A stretch of 37,128 bases of DNA, from positions 1 through 37,128 of the forward strand of contig JABMMZ010000098.1 in assembly GCA_013205405.1 (NCBI GenBank), given 5' to 3'. The notes beneath the pieces were generated by a model. It was not told the DNA's origin and made no database searches. It saw only the letters and a list, made by a program, of their open reading frames with translations. The DNA comes from Bacteroidota bacterium (GTDB lineage Bacteria > Bacteroidota > Bacteroidia > NS11-12g > UBA955). This document shows positions 16,178 through 26,100 of the stretch, piece by piece (the first letter of the stretch is position 1; each line of letters starts with the position of its first letter). The position numbers were made by a program, and so were the translations under genes.

Positions 16178-16784
16178 TTTTGCCTCCTTTTAAAACCGAT
16201 ACTGGAACAGTAACACCTAAATGCAAAACATTGTAGGGTAAAAGGGGAACATAGCCAAAAACAAAAGGTGTTTGAAGCATATTTTGATATCTTATAAAAG
16301 TGCGTATTCCAGATTCTGTTATTTTATAATCTATGCCTAAAGAAAGACTAATTAAAGCTTGTGGTTTACTTTTTAATTTTAGTTGCTCCCAGTCGCCATT
16401 GTCATTCTTTTTAAACTGTTGTGTGGCAGGAATCATATGCAAATAGCCGCCACCTACTGCAGCACTAAGCCCCCATTTTTTTATTTTATAGCGATAACCT
16501 ACTTCTGTATAAAGCATTATACTTTTTTGGACAAAACGGTGGCTAAAATAGCCAGCCTTAAAACTTTGCATCCAATTGTGTTTTGGTTTTTCTTTCCAAT
16601 TAAAGCCAGTACTAATAGTAATACCAGGATGAAACTGAGAATAAAATAATTTAGGAAAACCTGAAATTGGTTTAGCCGTTACAAAATTATTAAGTGCTAC
16701 ACCCCAATATAATAAAGGCCTTTTAGCACTGTAAGTATTGAATGAGCTTAAGATTAAAAAAGTGGACAGTATAATTTTATACAT
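16170..16784 (-). CDS. Exported beta-barrel-like protein, function unknown
   Basis: A 204-aa protein with a signal peptide (MYKIILSTFLILSSFNTYSA). The mature part is made of alternating short amphipathic strands rich in Tyr, Gly and aromatic ends (ITISTGFNW, YTEVGYRYKI, GLSAAVGGGYLH, ISLSLGIDYKI, GIRTFIRYQN). This suggests an eight- to ten-stranded outer-membrane barrel. I do not recognise a family. It opens the overlapping operon with the serine hydrolase and GSCFA genes, so it may be their outer-membrane partner; that is inference from gene order only. Confidence 0.65.
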   Translation of the reverse strand: MYKIILSTFLILSSFNTYSAKRPLLYWGVALNNFVTAKPISGFPKLFYSQFHPGITISTGFNWKEKPKHNWMQSFKAGYFSHRFVQKSIMLYTEVGYRYKIKKWGLSAAVGGGYLHMIPATQQFKKNDNGDWEQLKLKSKPQALISLSLGIDYKITESGIRTFIRYQNMLQTPFVFGYVPLLPYNVLHLGVTVPVSVLKGGKND

Positions 16785-16865
16785 AAATATTCTAATTTTT
16801 AAAATTGCGAATATAGATTGATAAGGTTTAAATTACAATATTAATTAGGTTCAAGGTTTTAGTTT

Positions 16866-17729
16866 TTACCAAAATGAAGTGCCTTTTTTTATTGCATTAT
16901 CATCATCTAACAATTTAAAACGGAAACCAAAGTTAAAAGTAGAATTAAATAACCAAGTATTATTTTTTCGTAAACCTTTTAAATAATAATGAGCACCAAT
17001 ATTAGCCTCTGCAAATAAATTTAAATCGTAACTTAAATTGTATTTTACACCTAAAGGCACATAAATAAAACCGCTTCCAGTGCTAAAGTTTTCAAGCGGT
17101 ATGTTTTGTTTAATTTCGGATACTTGATTATTTTGAGTGGTTAATATTTGTTTTGAATAGCTGCCTGCACGCCCTTCATAATTGCTGCGCCAATTGCTGT
17201 AGCCTATTGCAGCGCCAATACCGCCATAAATTGCAAAACTATTTTTTAATATTTTACTATTCAGTAAATAAGAAAAATGAATTTTTTGACTGTTGTATTT
17301 ATATTGATAAAAAAATTGTCTAACTTCTTTTTGCAAACTGTTAGAAGCTGTATCCCATGTCATAGCCATAGTACTGGCATTATTCAATAAAGTAAAACTG
17401 ATGCCAATTCTAAATTCCTGCCTTTTAAACAGCTTATTTTTAAAATAACAACCAGGTGTTAATACAATGCCAGCATATAAATCAGAAATGCCTGTTCCAT
17501 TCTTCTCCATAAGGTTTGATTTAGGAAATTGATAATAATTGTTTTGATCATTGGTAAATTGTTTGGCTAATAGCTTTTCATCATTCGTTTGAATATTATA
17601 TTTACCAAAACCATATCTAAAATCTATCCCTTTGATTCTAAAACTTTTAGTATAGGTAGAATCGGCTGCATTTAGACTAAAAACCCAAATAAAAGTAGCC
17701 AATAGTCCTATATATTTTATCTTTTTGAT
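16866..17729 (-). CDS. Outer-membrane beta-barrel protein with a non-ATG start
   Basis: The mature region shows barrel-like strands (FRIGISFTLLNN, IHFSYLLNSK, FAIYGGIGAAIGYSN, LFAEANIGAHYY) and ends in an aromatic residue (GTSFW), as outer-membrane barrels often do. The only standard start is TTG at 17702, which would remove the basic n-region of the signal peptide. Upstream in frame, ATC at 17727-17729 begins a normal-looking signal, IKKIKYIGLLATFIWVFSLN; with Met this would be MKKIKYIG. The frame is closed by TGA at 17736-17738. Either ATC is used, TTG gives a short protein, or the start has been lost. Function unknown. Confidence 0.6.
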   Translation of the reverse strand: MKKIKYIGLLATFIWVFSLNAADSTYTKSFRIKGIDFRYGFGKYNIQTNDEKLLAKQFTNDQNNYYQFPKSNLMEKNGTGISDLYAGIVLTPGCYFKNKLFKRQEFRIGISFTLLNNASTMAMTWDTASNSLQKEVRQFFYQYKYNSQKIHFSYLLNSKILKNSFAIYGGIGAAIGYSNWRSNYEGRAGSYSKQILTTQNNQVSEIKQNIPLENFSTGSGFIYVPLGVKYNLSYDLNLFAEANIGAHYYLKGLRKNNTWLFNSTFNFGFRFKLLDDDNAIKKGTSFW

Positions 17730-17736
17730 AGTATTT

Positions 17737-17768
17737 CAAACATACATTAAAATTAATAATATATCAAA
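17737..17768 (-). promoter_or_regulatory. Promoter of the beta-barrel gene at 16866
   Basis: On the minus strand TTTG at 17765-17768 and TATGTTTG at 17737-17744 are 20 nt apart, fitting the Bacteroidota -33/-7 pattern. The -7 box ends only 7 nt before ATC 17729 and 34 nt before TTG 17702, so promoter position does not by itself decide the start. Confidence 0.55.
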
Positions 17769-17802
17769 CATCTTTTTTTACATCTTTTTATCAAAATAAT
17801 TG

Positions 17803-17810
17803 TAAGTTTG
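17803..17810 (+). promoter_or_regulatory. Bacteroidota -7 box for the SBF transporter
   Basis: TAAGTTTG matches TAnnTTTG and ends 25 nt before the ATG at 17836. No TTG is seen at the expected -33 position. Confidence 0.4.
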
Positions 17811-17835
17811 TTCATTATTGTGTTAAAAACTAAAA

Positions 17836-18732
17836 ATGCTAAATTTTCTATTCGCGAATATTGATTTTTTAATTGATTTGGTGCTAGCATTTATCACAAT
17901 GAGTCTTGGTTTAGGACTTACAAAAGATGATTTTAGAAAATTATTTATTTCTCCAAAATCTTTAACAATAGGCTTATTAGCACAAATGGTATTATTGCCA
18001 ATTGCCGCTTTTGTACTCATGTCAATGAGTAACTTTTCGCCTGCTACCAAGGTTGGTTTTATGATTTTATCTTTCTGTCCTGGTGGTGTTACATCTAATT
18101 TGGTAAGTTTTATTTTAAAAGGAAATGTGGCTTTAAGTATTTCATTAACAGTGTTAAATGCTATTTTTTGTATGGTTACTATACCAATTTTAGTGAATAT
18201 ATCGTTGAATTATTTTATGGGTTCTGCCCAAAGTATATCTTTACCAGTAGTAAAAACAATAGCCCATATCGCCTTTGTTACAGTATTACCAGCTATATTC
18301 GGAGTATTCATAAGACATAAATTTTCAGTAATTGCAGATAAAATACAACCAGTTTTAAAATATTTATTACCTGCTTTATTATTCTTAATTTTTGCAATAA
18401 AGTTTTTTGCACCTCAAGATAAAGGAGGTATTACACTTTCGTCAGATGAACTGTGGATTTTAGGATTATGGGGATTAGTATTAAATTTTAGTAGCATGGC
18501 CTTAGGTTATTTTTCAGGTTCATTGTTTAAAATAAATTTACAAAATAAGGTTACCTTTATGATAGAAGTAGGTCTTCATAATACGGCTTTAGCGCTATTA
18601 ATAGCAGGTAATATTTTACATAATATAGAAATGCAAAAACCAGCACTTGTATATGCTATTTTTACATTTTTCTCTACCTTATTCTTTGCTTGGCTTATCC
18701 GATTAATAGCTTTAAAATTTAACTCCAAATAA
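17836..18732 (+). CDS. Bile acid:sodium symporter (SBF) family transporter
   Basis: A 298-aa inner-membrane protein with about nine to ten hydrophobic segments. Family hallmarks are FITMSLGLGLTKDDFRK in the first helices, FCPGGVTSNLVSF near 76-88, and the discontinuous-helix motif IEVGLHNTALALLIAG near 247-262. Members move bile acids, pantoate or other organic anions with sodium; a non-gut bacterium probably uses another substrate. The stop overlaps the ATG of the secreted nuclease (TAATG), so the two are coupled. Confidence 0.9.
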   Translation: MLNFLFANIDFLIDLVLAFITMSLGLGLTKDDFRKLFISPKSLTIGLLAQMVLLPIAAFVLMSMSNFSPATKVGFMILSFCPGGVTSNLVSFILKGNVALSISLTVLNAIFCMVTIPILVNISLNYFMGSAQSISLPVVKTIAHIAFVTVLPAIFGVFIRHKFSVIADKIQPVLKYLLPALLFLIFAIKFFAPQDKGGITLSSDELWILGLWGLVLNFSSMALGYFSGSLFKINLQNKVTFMIEVGLHNTALALLIAGNILHNIEMQKPALVYAIFTFFSTLFFAWLIRLIALKFNSK

Positions 18733-19880
18733 TGAAATATTTTTTCTTAATTTCACTTTTTTTTATTTTTGATATAGTAAGTTTTTCTCAAAATCCTCCA
18801 AAAATTGGATTAAATAATAATTTGGAAATTGGCAATTGGAACTTAGAGTGGTTTGGAAAAACTTCTGCAGGTTTTGGCCCATCTGATGATGCTTTGCAAC
18901 AAGCCAATGTGCTAAAAGTAATTCAAAATGCAGATGTTGACTTATGGGGTTTTTGTGAAGTATGTAAACTAACTGTATTTGATAGCATGATGTTAAAATT
19001 GCCCAATTATGGCTATAAAATTTGTAATTATGCGCAAGAACAAAAAACGGCTTTTATTTACAAAAAAAGCTTGTTTACTTTTATTGATGCCCAATTATTA
19101 GGCACCCAAAATCCAGATAGTTTTTCTACCAGACGTTTTCCATTTAGCATTAGATTGAAAGTAAAAGACTCTTTTAATTTTACAATAGATACTTTGCAAG
19201 CTATTGTAATGCACTTAAAAGCAAATGTGGGAAATGATGCAGAGAAATTGACTGCTTACAATAGTAGAATTTTATCTTCAAATTGGCTCAAAATGTATTT
19301 AGGTAATAATGCTCAAAAAAATATTATAGTGCTAGGCGATTGGAATGATGATTTAGATGAAAGTATATATAATGGTTTGCCTACCCCATTTGCTGGATTA
19401 CTTAATAATACATTCAACTTTAAATTTGTAACTAAAGCATTAACAGATATTAATCAAGGTACAACTACAAGCTACCCAAATGCTATCGACCACCAATTTA
19501 TTTCAGGTTCGTTGAAAAGTAAATGGGTGAATAATTCTACTAAGGTATTAAAATTAGAGCCATTTATAACCAACTATAGCAGTACAACTAGCGATCATTA
19601 TCCTGTGTATTCTTTTTTTAATGCGAACACCAGCAGGATAAGCACGGTAAGTAATTTTTTATTCGAAATTTATCCAAATCCAACTCATAATTTTATAAAT
19701 ATAAAAAGTAGTAATGGTATATTTAATTATAAAATAACCAATTCTATTGGTCAGGTATGTTTACAATCTGTCTGTCAAAATCAGCTCATTGATGTTTCAA
19801 CTTTAACCTCTGGTGTTTACCTTTTGGCGGCAGAAATAAATGGAGTAGAAATACATACAAAGTTTTTTGTGACACATTAA
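18732..19880 (+). CDS. Secreted endonuclease/exonuclease/phosphatase protein with T9SS tail
   Basis: A 382-aa exported enzyme. After a signal peptide (KYFFLISLFFIFDIVSFSQ) comes an EEP (DNase I-like) domain: GNWNLEWFG near 34-42, Glu76 in GFCEV, His161, GDWNDDL at 202-208 (Asp203, Asn205) and SDHYPV with Asp288/His289. All main metal and catalytic positions are present. Residues about 313-382 form a type A T9SS sorting domain (EIYPNPTHNFINI ... STLTSGVYLL), so it should be secreted or surface-anchored. Likely role: extracellular DNA or phosphodiester breakdown. It overlaps the upstream transporter by one base. Confidence 0.88.
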   Translation: MKYFFLISLFFIFDIVSFSQNPPKIGLNNNLEIGNWNLEWFGKTSAGFGPSDDALQQANVLKVIQNADVDLWGFCEVCKLTVFDSMMLKLPNYGYKICNYAQEQKTAFIYKKSLFTFIDAQLLGTQNPDSFSTRRFPFSIRLKVKDSFNFTIDTLQAIVMHLKANVGNDAEKLTAYNSRILSSNWLKMYLGNNAQKNIIVLGDWNDDLDESIYNGLPTPFAGLLNNTFNFKFVTKALTDINQGTTTSYPNAIDHQFISGSLKSKWVNNSTKVLKLEPFITNYSSTTSDHYPVYSFFNANTSRISTVSNFLFEIYPNPTHNFINIKSSNGIFNYKITNSIGQVCLQSVCQNQLIDVSTLTSGVYLLAAEINGVEIHTKFFVTH

Positions 19881-19891
19881 TTTTTTTTTAA

Positions 19892-20365
19892 ATGGAGTTT
19901 AAGAAAGAGAATTTAACCCCTAATCAAGCTAAGCTAAAAATCGCAAACTTTTGCAATTATCAAGAAAGATGCCAGGCAGAGGTAAAAGATAAACTTTATT
20001 CTTATGGGCTAAATACAACAGATGTGAATGAGGTTTTAGCTTATACAGTGTCTGAAGGTTTGGTAAATGAAGAACGCTTTGCTATTTTATTTGCCGGAGG
20101 AAAATTTAGACAAAAAAAGTGGGGTCGTTTAAAAATTAAACGCGAGTTGAAAGAAAAACAAATTAGTGATTACTGCATTAAAAAAGCACTTTTAGAAATA
20201 GATGACGAAAAGTATATAGAACATTTGGAAAGTATAGCCGAAAAGTATTCTAGAACTTTAAAAGACAAATTAAATTATATAAAAAATCAAAAAGTAATGA
20301 AACATTTACTTTCTAAAGGATATGAAATGGATTTAATACAAGATTACATCAAAGGTTTGAAATAA
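19892..20365 (+). CDS. recX: Regulatory protein RecX
   Basis: Binds RecA filaments and dampens recombination and SOS. The 157-aa product shows the RecX three-helix repeats: LKIANFCNYQERCQAEVKDK, then VSEGLVNEERFAILFAGGKF, KWGRLKIKRELKEKQIS and ALLEIDDEKYIEHLE. Length is typical. ATG start 11 bp after the nuclease gene. recA is not in the window. Confidence 0.88.
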   Translation: MEFKKENLTPNQAKLKIANFCNYQERCQAEVKDKLYSYGLNTTDVNEVLAYTVSEGLVNEERFAILFAGGKFRQKKWGRLKIKRELKEKQISDYCIKKALLEIDDEKYIEHLESIAEKYSRTLKDKLNYIKNQKVMKHLLSKGYEMDLIQDYIKGLK

Positions 20366-20372
20366 ATGTAGC

Positions 20373-20395
20373 TTGTCTTAAAACTCCCAAGACAA
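20373..20395. terminator. Weak hairpin between recX and lpxH
   Basis: A 7-bp stem (TTGTCTT with AAGACAA) and a 9-nt loop lie 8 bp past the recX stop. There is no strong T-run directly after it on the plus strand, so termination is uncertain. Confidence 0.3.
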
Positions 20396-20400
20396 TATAA

Positions 20401-20429
20401 TTGAGTGTTATTTTTTTATTGTATTTTTG
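20401..20429 (+). promoter_or_regulatory. Promoter of lpxH
   Basis: TTG at 20401-20403 and TATTTTTG at 20422-20429, 18 nt apart, fit the Bacteroidota consensus. The box ends 28 nt before TTG 20458, supporting that start codon. Confidence 0.55.
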
Positions 20430-20457
20430 CAATTCAATTTAAGCGTAAAATTTAACC

Positions 20458-21213
20458 TTGACTTATACTAAAAAAATATATTTTGCTTCCGATTTTCATT
20501 TAGGTGCTCCTAATTTTGAAGCCTCTTTACAAAGAGAGAAATTAATTTGTAATTGGTTAGATATGGTGAAAAAAGATGCAGAAGAAATATATTTAATGGG
20601 CGATTTATTTGATTTTTGGTTTGAATATAAGCACGTTGTTCCTAGAGGTTTTACACGTTTTTTAGGTAAAATAGCTGAGCTAACCGATGCTGGCATACCC
20701 ATTACCATTTTTAAAGGCAATCACGATATGTGGACTTTTGGCTATTTAGAAAAGGAATTAGGGGTGAAAGTGATTTCAGACGAATTAATTATTGAAAGCA
20801 ATGGAAAAAAAATATTTCTGCATCATGGTGATGGTATAGGGCCCGGTGATAATGGCTATAAATGGGTACGTAAGTTTTTTAGAAGTGGATTTGCCATTAC
20901 TTTATTTGGGTTTTTGCACCCAACAATAGGCGCAGGTTTTGCCAAATATTTATCTAAAAAAAGCAGAATAAATGGGGGAGATAAAGATAAAATATACTTA
21001 GGTGATGATAAAGAATTTATAGTGCAATACTGTAAAGCGCTATTAGCCAAAACGCATTACGATTATTTTATTTGTGGACATAGGCATTTGCCATTAGATA
21101 TTAAGTTAAGCGAGAACGCCCGTTACATAAATTTAGGTGAATGGGTAAATTATTACAGCTACGCTGTTTTTAATGGCACAAATGTTGAACTTAAATATTT
21201 TAAAGAAAGTTGA
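20458..21213 (+). CDS. lpxH: UDP-2,3-diacylglucosamine diphosphatase
   Basis: Hydrolyses UDP-2,3-diacylglucosamine to lipid X in lipid A synthesis at the inner membrane. The 251-aa calcineurin-like enzyme has all metal motifs: SDFHLG (Asp12, His14), MGDLFDFW (Asp49), KGNHD (88-90), HHGDG (122-126) and GHRH (207-210). A central insertion with KWVRKFFRSGFAITLFGFLH may insert at the membrane. TTG at 20458 is the only in-frame start after a stop that gives the complete first strand (MTYTKKIYFASDFH). Assignment could also be to a close paralogue of the same family. Confidence 0.9.
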   Translation: MTYTKKIYFASDFHLGAPNFEASLQREKLICNWLDMVKKDAEEIYLMGDLFDFWFEYKHVVPRGFTRFLGKIAELTDAGIPITIFKGNHDMWTFGYLEKELGVKVISDELIIESNGKKIFLHHGDGIGPGDNGYKWVRKFFRSGFAITLFGFLHPTIGAGFAKYLSKKSRINGGDKDKIYLGDDKEFIVQYCKALLAKTHYDYFICGHRHLPLDIKLSENARYINLGEWVNYYSYAVFNGTNVELKYFKES

Positions 21214-22013
21214 AAGGTATACTTTATATCTGTTTTATAATGATATCTCCTTTGGTGTTAAAGGCAGATACACTTACTATTGTAGATACGATAGTGGTAA
21301 TGCAAGACAGTAAAATAACAACTGACAATTTAGGAAATTTATTTATTATTTCTCCTGCTAATGATATTGAAAAGTATGATAAAAATGGTCATAAAATGGC
21401 CACTGCTAATTTTAAAGTATTGGGTAATATTACCTCTATTGATGCTAGCAATCCGTTTGAGATTTATATTTTTTACCGCGACCAAAATAGAATATTATTC
21501 TTAGATAATATGCTAAACTTAAGGGGCGAAGCAGATTTAGAATCAATTGGTATTTCGCAAATAGCCTGCATAGGACGGAGTGGAGATAACCAAATATGGA
21601 TTTTGGATATGGGCGATTTAAAATTAAAAAAGTACTCTAAAGACTTGAAGTTAATTTTAGAGAGTGCAACACTCAATACATTGCCTTATATGGAAAGTAT
21701 TAATCCAGAAAAATTATTAGACATAAACAACGCTGTTCTGCTTTTAAATAATGGTAGTATTTATGAGTTTGATATATTTGCCAATTATACAAAGCTTAAA
21801 TTGACAGATAGCATTTCAATGTTTCAATATGTGAATGACAAAATATTTTATAATGTAAAAAATGAATTTAAATGGTATAATCCATTGACTTTATCAGGCA
21901 ATAATTTTGAACTTAAATTTCCTTTTTTAACCAATGCAATAAGAATAGAAAAAGAAAGATTGTACGTTTTAGGGAATCATTCTGTAATTTTGTACGCTTA
22001 TTATGAAAATTAG
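21210..22013 (+). CDS. Exported beta-propeller-like protein, function unknown
   Basis: A 267-aa protein with a signal peptide (KGILYICFIMISPLVLKA) and repeating four-strand-like units: DNLGNLFIISPANDIEKYDK, NPFEIYIFYRDQNRILFLDN, GDNQIWILDMGDLKLKKYSK and NAVLLLNNGSIYEFDIF. This pattern fits a small beta propeller (NHL/YncE-like). No catalytic motif is seen. It starts at TTG 21210, overlapping the lpxH stop by four bases (TTGA), and precedes prfA, so it is in a lpxH-prfA operon. The role is unknown; an envelope function is a guess from the neighbour and the export signal. Confidence 0.7.
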   Translation: MKGILYICFIMISPLVLKADTLTIVDTIVVMQDSKITTDNLGNLFIISPANDIEKYDKNGHKMATANFKVLGNITSIDASNPFEIYIFYRDQNRILFLDNMLNLRGEADLESIGISQIACIGRSGDNQIWILDMGDLKLKKYSKDLKLILESATLNTLPYMESINPEKLLDINNAVLLLNNGSIYEFDIFANYTKLKLTDSISMFQYVNDKIFYNVKNEFKWYNPLTLSGNNFELKFPFLTNAIRIEKERLYVLGNHSVILYAYYEN

Positions 22014-22044
22014 CCCGTCCATTTTCATTTTATAAACCCCTTTT

Positions 22045-23118
22045 ATGTTAGATAAACTAGAAGCCATTGAGGCAAGATACCGTGAAGTAGAGCTGTTATT
22101 AAGCAGTGCGGATACCATGTCGGACATGCAACGATTTACGCAATTAAATAAAGAGTACAGTGATTTGAAAGAGATTGTTGATACTACTGAAGTTTACCGT
22201 AATACCCTCAATTATTATCAACAAGCCAAGGATATGTTCATCAATGAAAAAGATTTAGAACTGAAAGAAATGGCCAAGTTAGAAGCAGATGAAATGGAGG
22301 CCAAAATAACAGAATTAGAAGAAAAAATAAAAATACTTCTGATACCCAAAGACCCTGAGGATGCTAAAAATGTAATTATAGAGGTACGCGCAGGAACAGG
22401 AGGCGATGAAGCCAGTTTATTTGCTGGAGATTTAATGAAAATGTACATGCGCTATTGCGAAAATAGAGGCTGGAAAGTACAAATATTAGATGAAAATGAA
22501 GGTACCGCAGGTGGCTATAAGGAAGTAATATTAGAAGTAAAAGGCACAAATGTATATGGCGATTTAAAATATGAAAGTGGTGTTCATCGTGTGCAACGTG
22601 TACCTAAAACAGAAAGTGCTGGAAGAGTGCATACATCGGCAGCAACTATAGCGGTGCTAGTAGAAGCAGAAGAGGTAGATGTACAATTGAATCCTGCAGA
22701 TATAGATATGCAAACCAGTAGAAGTGGTGGTGCTGGAGGGCAAAATGTAAACAAAGTAGAAACAAAAGTACAACTAACTCACCGACCATCAGGTATAGTA
22801 GTGGTTTGTCAAGTAGAGCGTTCGCAACTTGGCAATAGAGCCTTGGCTATGCAAATGTTAAGGAATAAATTATATGAGCGTGCTTTGAATGAACACAATT
22901 CTAAAATAGCCAATACCCGAAAAACATTGGTAGCAAGTGGCGATAGAAGTGCTAAAATACGTACCTATAATTTTTCTCAAAGTAGAATTACCGACCACCG
23001 TATCAATGTAACTAATTATAATTTAGATGCCTTTTTAGCAGGCGATATTCAACCTATGATAGATGCCTTGAAAGTAGCTGAAAATGCAGAACGCATCCAA
23101 GAAGGCACAGTAGTTTAA
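22045..23118 (+). CDS. prfA: Peptide chain release factor 1
   Basis: Terminates translation at UAA and UAG. The 357-aa protein carries the RF1 codon-reading tripeptide PKT (187-189, PxT type, not the SPF of RF2) and the catalytic GGQ at 231-233 in [32 protein letters not shown] near 115-130 is also standard. It is followed by a strong terminator. Its presence and RF1 type fit the standard stop-code reading used for the pseudogene calls here. Confidence 0.97.
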   Translation: MLDKLEAIEARYREVELLLSSADTMSDMQRFTQLNKEYSDLKEIVDTTEVYRNTLNYYQQAKDMFINEKDLELKEMAKLEADEMEAKITELEEKIKILLIPKDPEDAKNVIIEVRAGTGGDEASLFAGDLMKMYMRYCENRGWKVQILDENEGTAGGYKEVILEVKGTNVYGDLKYESGVHRVQRVPKTESAGRVHTSAATIAVLVEAEEVDVQLNPADIDMQTSRSGGAGGQNVNKVETKVQLTHRPSGIVVVCQVERSQLGNRALAMQMLRNKLYERALNEHNSKIANTRKTLVASGDRSAKIRTYNFSQSRITDHRINVTNYNLDAFLAGDIQPMIDALKVAENAERIQEGTVV

Positions 23119-23130
23119 AAATCAGAGAAT

Positions 23131-23169
23131 AAAAAAAGTCCCGTAAAATTATTTTACGGGACTTTTTTT
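23131..23169. terminator. Bidirectional terminator between prfA and the DUF2723 gene
   Basis: GTCCCGTAAAAT (23138-23149) pairs with ATTTTACGGGAC (23151-23162), with an A-run before and a T-run after. It sits between convergent genes and can serve both. Confidence 0.92.
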
Positions 23170-23199
23170 ATTTTAATATTTATAAATACACTAACGGTA

Positions 23200-26100
23200 T
23201 TATTCCGGCTCGCTCAGAAAAGTTTTAACAGATTGTTCGTAGCCTTTAAGCGATTTATCCATATCGGCTTGTAATTTTGTATATCCCCATGCCTTAGCGC
23301 CTATTTCCGAAGCTCTTTGCAGGGTTTGGTAAGAATCATTCACAATACTTTTCATGTAGTTAGAAGCATGCTTATTGCCATTGTATTGAATAAAGTAACC
23401 AATTTCTTGTTTACAGCTTTCAAATAAGGCTCTTAAGGCCGCCTCGGCTTCTTTGTCTTTACCTATTTCATGGTACAATTGTGCAGTAGTAAAGTTTACA
23501 TCATTCGAATTGTGTAATACTCTTTCTGGTATTTCTTCATTGCATTTTTGAAGTAAATTATAAGCTTTGTTTTTATACTCTTTTACTTTTACTTTATTGG
23601 CGTCTAATGAAATAGAAGAATCTGTTTGTTTAATCTCATTTATTTTATTCGCGTAATTCAAAGCTAAAGAAACAAACAATTGTCTTAATACGCTTGGTAC
23701 TATTTCTGCCTTATCATCTAAGAAGAAATGTGGTTTATCTTTCATACCACTAAACTTATATTTATTCATTAAGTTATCATATACAACATCTTCATTTACT
23801 CTATCAGATTCTCCGCCACGGGCTTCAGATTTAATAGGAATTAATTGATATACCAAACCTCTTCTTTCAAAGTAAGATTCCATATTTAAAAAACCATCGC
23901 TGCCAGATGTAGTGGTAAAGCAAATAGGACGTTTCCATCCAGTGGCTGCATTGGTAGCTACTAAATCTAATAATACTAAATCGCCTTTATTTAAACTTCT
24001 TGAAGGAAAATTAAATACTATATCTCTTACAATACTTGCAGAATCATTTAAACTTACTACACCCGAACTTAATACTGCTGCTTTGTTTACAGGTACTACA
24101 AATGTTCTAGTATTGAAATTAGGTGTTGGGCTTGTTGTTAAATCTTTAATTAATCTACTTAACAAAACTGGCGCATCTGATTTTTGAGCAGTGTTAAATT
24201 CAAAATAATCATTTACACCTGCTGCCAATTGGTTTTTAGTTAATGATAATGGCAATGGCTCGCTTTTGTAAACTTTGGTTAATAATATTTGCGAATACCA
24301 GTCGGTAGGTAATAAACTTTGGTTAATAATTCTAACATCAGTTCTTATTTGCTCTACATTCTGTGCATACCATAATGGATAAGTATCATTATCGCCATTG
24401 GTAAATAAGATAGCATTTGGCGGGCAGGATTGTAAATAGTTTTTAGCAAAATCGATGCCTAAATAGCGTTTGCTTCTGTCATGATCGTCCCAACCTTGAG
24501 TACCCATTAATACAGGTGCACTTAAAGACATAATACCAGCAAGAACAGCGGCATTGGTGGCGGTTAATTTAGTTCTTAGTTTATCCCAAATAAATAAAAC
24601 GCCTAAGCCTATCCAAATACAAAAGGTTTGGAAAGAGCCCACGTGTGAGTAATCTCTTTCTCTTGGCTCGAAAGGTGGTTGATTTAAGAATATAATAATT
24701 AAAATACCAGTGAACACAAACAGCACTGTGGTAACAATAGCATCGCTTTTACCTCTTTTAAAATGGAATATTAAACCTAATACACCCAATATTAAAGGCA
24801 AGAAGAAAAATTTATTTTTTGCTTGATTATTGGCCATATACTCAGGCATATTTTTTTGTGGACCAAGCATTAATTGATCAATAAATGCAATACCTGATAT
24901 CCAGTTACCATCTACTTTAGCAGTTTCTACTCTGCCTTGTTTATCATTTTGGCGACCAACAAAGTTCCACATAAAATATCTACCATACATATACCATAAT
25001 TGGTACCTAAACATAAAAGTTAAATTATTACCAAATGTAGGTTTTTGCGCTTTTAAATCCTGAATTTGTTGTCCTAACTGCTCTTTCTGTTTTGGATCTT
25101 TAGCTTCTCTATACTGCTGTTCCGAGCTGCTTATTTCATTTTGAACATCTTCCATACCACTCCAGTAGCGGTAACCTGCACTTCTATATTCCTCTTGGTT
25201 ATCACCCATTCTTGGAAAGAAAGTGCAATAACTTTTATCATATTCATATTCTCTTTTAATACCAATACCAGTATAACTTTTTTCATCTTTTCTGTAAATG
25301 CTATCTCCTTCTATTACATCTACAGGAGGTGCGTTAAAATAGGGGCCATAAGCTAACGGGCGACTGCCATATTGTTCACGGTTAATGTAACTTAAAAGAT
25401 TAAACGGCTCCTCAGGATTGTTCATGTCAATAGCAGGATTATCTAAGGAACGAATAACAACCATGGTATAGCTAGAATAACCCAGTAAAATATAAGCTAA
25501 ACATAAAAACGCTAAATTATAATGTGGACGTACTTTTATTTTTGTAAAATAATAAATACCTGTTACAGTAATACTTACAATTAATATTAAGGCAAACATA
25601 CTTCCCGAGCCAAATCCAAATCCAAAGGAATTAACAAATAATAAATCAAACTTAGCCATTAAACTAGGTACACCAGGTATTATACCTTTTTGTACAAAGA
25701 ACAAAATAGCCAATCCTATTAAGAAGCAATACAATAAGCCTTTGCGGGTATAATCATATTTTTTGAAATAGTATATAAATGCTACAGCTGGTATTACCAA
25801 TAAATTAAGTAAGTGGGTACCTATTGCCAAACCTATTAAATAGGCAATTAATATAATCCATTTATCTGCAAAAGGACTATTGCTTTCTTCCCAACGCAAC
25901 ATTACCCAAAAGGTAAAGGCTGTAAAGAAAGATGACATGGCATATACCTCGGCTTCTACTGCACTAAACCAAAACGAATCGCTAAAAGTAAGCGCTAAAG
26001 CAGCTATCACACCACTTGCAAAAATAGCAATACTGCTACCAGTGGTAGCATCGCCCATTTTAGAGACCATTTTTTTAGCAAAATGGGTAGTTATCCAAAA

